Assembly (NCBI GenBank): GCA_029881795.1
Contig: JAOULX010000012.1
Coordinates: forward strand, 43,948-107,947
Origin: Gammaproteobacteria bacterium
GTDB lineage: Bacteria > Pseudomonadota > Gammaproteobacteria > SZUA-229
Length of the DNA stretch: 64,000 bases
Direction of reading: 5' to 3'
Under the pieces are notes generated by a model. It worked only from the letters and a program-made list of their open reading frames with translations. It did not search any database and was not told where the DNA came from. This document shows, in pieces, positions 63,306 to 64,000 of this stretch. Position 1 is the stretch's first letter, and each line of letters begins with the position of its first letter. The translations under genes and the position numbers were made by a program.

Positions 63306-63662
63306 TTATTCGTATTCTGTGTATTTTTTTGCACTACCCTTTACTTTATCTACAGGGTACTTCTGCTCATTATGTTTTATTTTATTATTAGCCGCTTCTA
63401 GCAGGTCTATATCTAACTTATCAGCTATCCGTATAAGGTATATAAAGGTATCTGCTAACTCAGTTTCGACTTCATCTAATTTGTCTTGCGAAAGGTTATT
63501 GCTTTGTTCTTCTGTGAGCCACTGAAAGTGCTCTACAATTTCTGACACCTCAACACTCAAGGCCATAGATAGATTCTTAGGAGAATGAAATTGGTCCCAG
63601 TCACGAGCTTTTGCGAAGTCACGAAGGCATTGTTTTAGGTTATCTAACTCAGAACTGCTCAT
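63306..63662 (-). CDS. MazG-like nucleotide pyrophosphohydrolase
   Basis: 118 residues. The all-helical MazG/DCTPP1 fold is visible: FAKARDWDQFHSPKNLSMAL, the metal-binding E-x-x-E...E-x-x-D set in SVEVSEIVEHFQWL and VETELADTFIYLIRIADKL, and a Lys-rich tail. Such proteins hydrolyse non-canonical or excess dNTPs to dNMPs. It lies upstream of the hsdM fragment on the same strand; small MazG proteins are common companions in mobile and defence regions. Confidence 0.87.
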   Translation of the reverse strand: MSSSELDNLKQCLRDFAKARDWDQFHSPKNLSMALSVEVSEIVEHFQWLTEEQSNNLSQDKLDEVETELADTFIYLIRIADKLDIDLLEAANNKIKHNEQKYPVDKVKGSAKKYTEYE

Positions 63663-63971
63663 TTGATTTGTAAGCCTTTAGGCAAGTCCCTTTATATTTA
63701 TTATTATTGATAAGTACTTTTTGTACTTGTTTACATTAATACTACCACATCAGTATCATTAACCACTGACCAACAAGTGTCCTTTTGTAAAGACTTCAAA
63801 TACTTTGAACAAAAAACAACCAGTCTCTAAGCTCATTGGTATCGGTTCATTTCCACACACGAGAAACACTTTTAACATGCCCCAATAGCGCCCCAATAGA
63901 GAAAGTCGAATTTTAATTTATTACAGACATAAAAAAGCCACTATGTAAGTGGCTGTTTTATATAGAGAATA
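63663..63971. other. Region between MazG-like gene and tRNA end
   Basis: 309 bp without a gene. It contains a 6-bp inverted repeat AAGTAC-N5-GTACTT at 63712-63728, an operator-like site before the MazG gene; a short direct repeat of CCCCAATAG near 63881-63900; and the terminator noted separately. No integrase is seen. Confidence 0.45.
63936..63954 (-). terminator. Intrinsic terminator downstream of the tRNA
   Basis: AGCCACT / AGTGGCT (7 bp, 5-nt loop). On the minus strand it is followed by TTTTTATG, so it would end the transcript coming from the tRNA at the right edge. Confidence 0.75.
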
Positions 63972-64000
63972 TGGTGGCAACACCGGGATTCGAACCTGGG
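63972..64000 (-). tRNA. 3' end of a tRNA (or tRNA-derived attachment site), cut by window edge
   Basis: On the minus strand the last bases read CCAGG-TTCGAAT-CCCGG (T arm with the invariant TTCGA), then TGTTGCC, a discriminator A and CCA. The T stem has one A-C mismatch, so it may be a degenerate tRNA or an attachment-site copy. The identity cannot be told, because the anticodon lies outside the window. Confidence 0.6.

Noticed and set aside
63842..63960. Integrase remnant near the tRNA
   Set aside because: The repeated CCCCAATAG looked suggestive, but translation in all frames gave no recognisable integrase sequence.

Overview
This window looks like chromosomal DNA from a gammaproteobacterium, probably free-living and aquatic. 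I base that on an OmpLA-type phospholipase A1, a LamB-type porin, an OxyR with Cys199/Cys208, a DsbA/DsbB pair and a NasS/NasT-controlled nitrate assimilation operon. I cannot name the genus from the sequence alone.

Layout. 1-7.7 kb: the N-terminal part of a PAS-PAS-GGDEF protein (minus strand, cut by the window edge); a porin / periplasmic binding protein / hybrid kinase operon; phospholipase A1; an RDD membrane protein preceded by a 33-codon membrane microprotein ORF and a cyclic-di-GMP-I (GEMM) riboswitch. 7.8-17.1 kb: OB-fold periplasmic protein, large MscS channel, an unknown outer-membrane-like protein, a subtilisin-like protease, a tartrate dehydrogenase and an EamA exporter. 17.1-29.7 kb: a complete nitrate assimilation locus on the minus strand (nasT-nasS, then nrtA-nrtB-ATPase-nirB-nirD-nasA-fused DmsBC-like quinol dehydrogenase). 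Its leader carries a sigma-54-type promoter, two ANTAR-type hexaloop hairpins and a terminator that overlaps the second hairpin. 30.1-38.3 kb: DsbA/DsbB-like pair, 7TMR-DISM diguanylate cyclase, a three-gene phospho-alcohol decoration cluster (cytidylyltransferase-oxidoreductase fusion, class V aminotransferase, LicD), a membrane protein and a CHAP amidase.

38.6-45.1 kb: a 1399-residue lipoprotein subtilase with seven Ig-like repeats, translationally overlapped by a PrcB-like protein, then an AEC transporter and a GNAT acetyltransferase. 45.2-50.4 kb: a peroxide-defence block with a Dyp peroxidase, OxyR, and a rubrerythrin / Fe-S CCG protein / DUF3501 operon preceded by a near-ideal 37-bp OxyR site. 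50.5-52.5 kb: a probable metal homeostasis operon (His-rich protein, HupE/UreJ-anchor fusion, DUF6488-like protein). 53-60.3 kb: two more sensor kinases, one paired with a sugar-type binding lipoprotein and truncated at its C-terminus. 60.2-64 kb: a decayed mobile region with an IS30 remnant, an intact-looking IS21-family element (istA/istB), an hsdM fragment cut by the IS, a MazG-like pyrophosphohydrolase and the 3' end of a tRNA-like gene at the right edge.

Common threads. Signalling is prominent: two GGDEF proteins and a c-di-GMP riboswitch, and two independent 'binding protein + hybrid kinase' pairs. The most unusual parts are the phospho-amino-alcohol cluster, the OxyR-rubrerythrin-CCG-DUF3501 operon, the riboswitch-controlled microprotein, and an apparently cytoplasmic nitrate reductase fed by a membrane DmsBC-like module instead of a soluble reductase partner.
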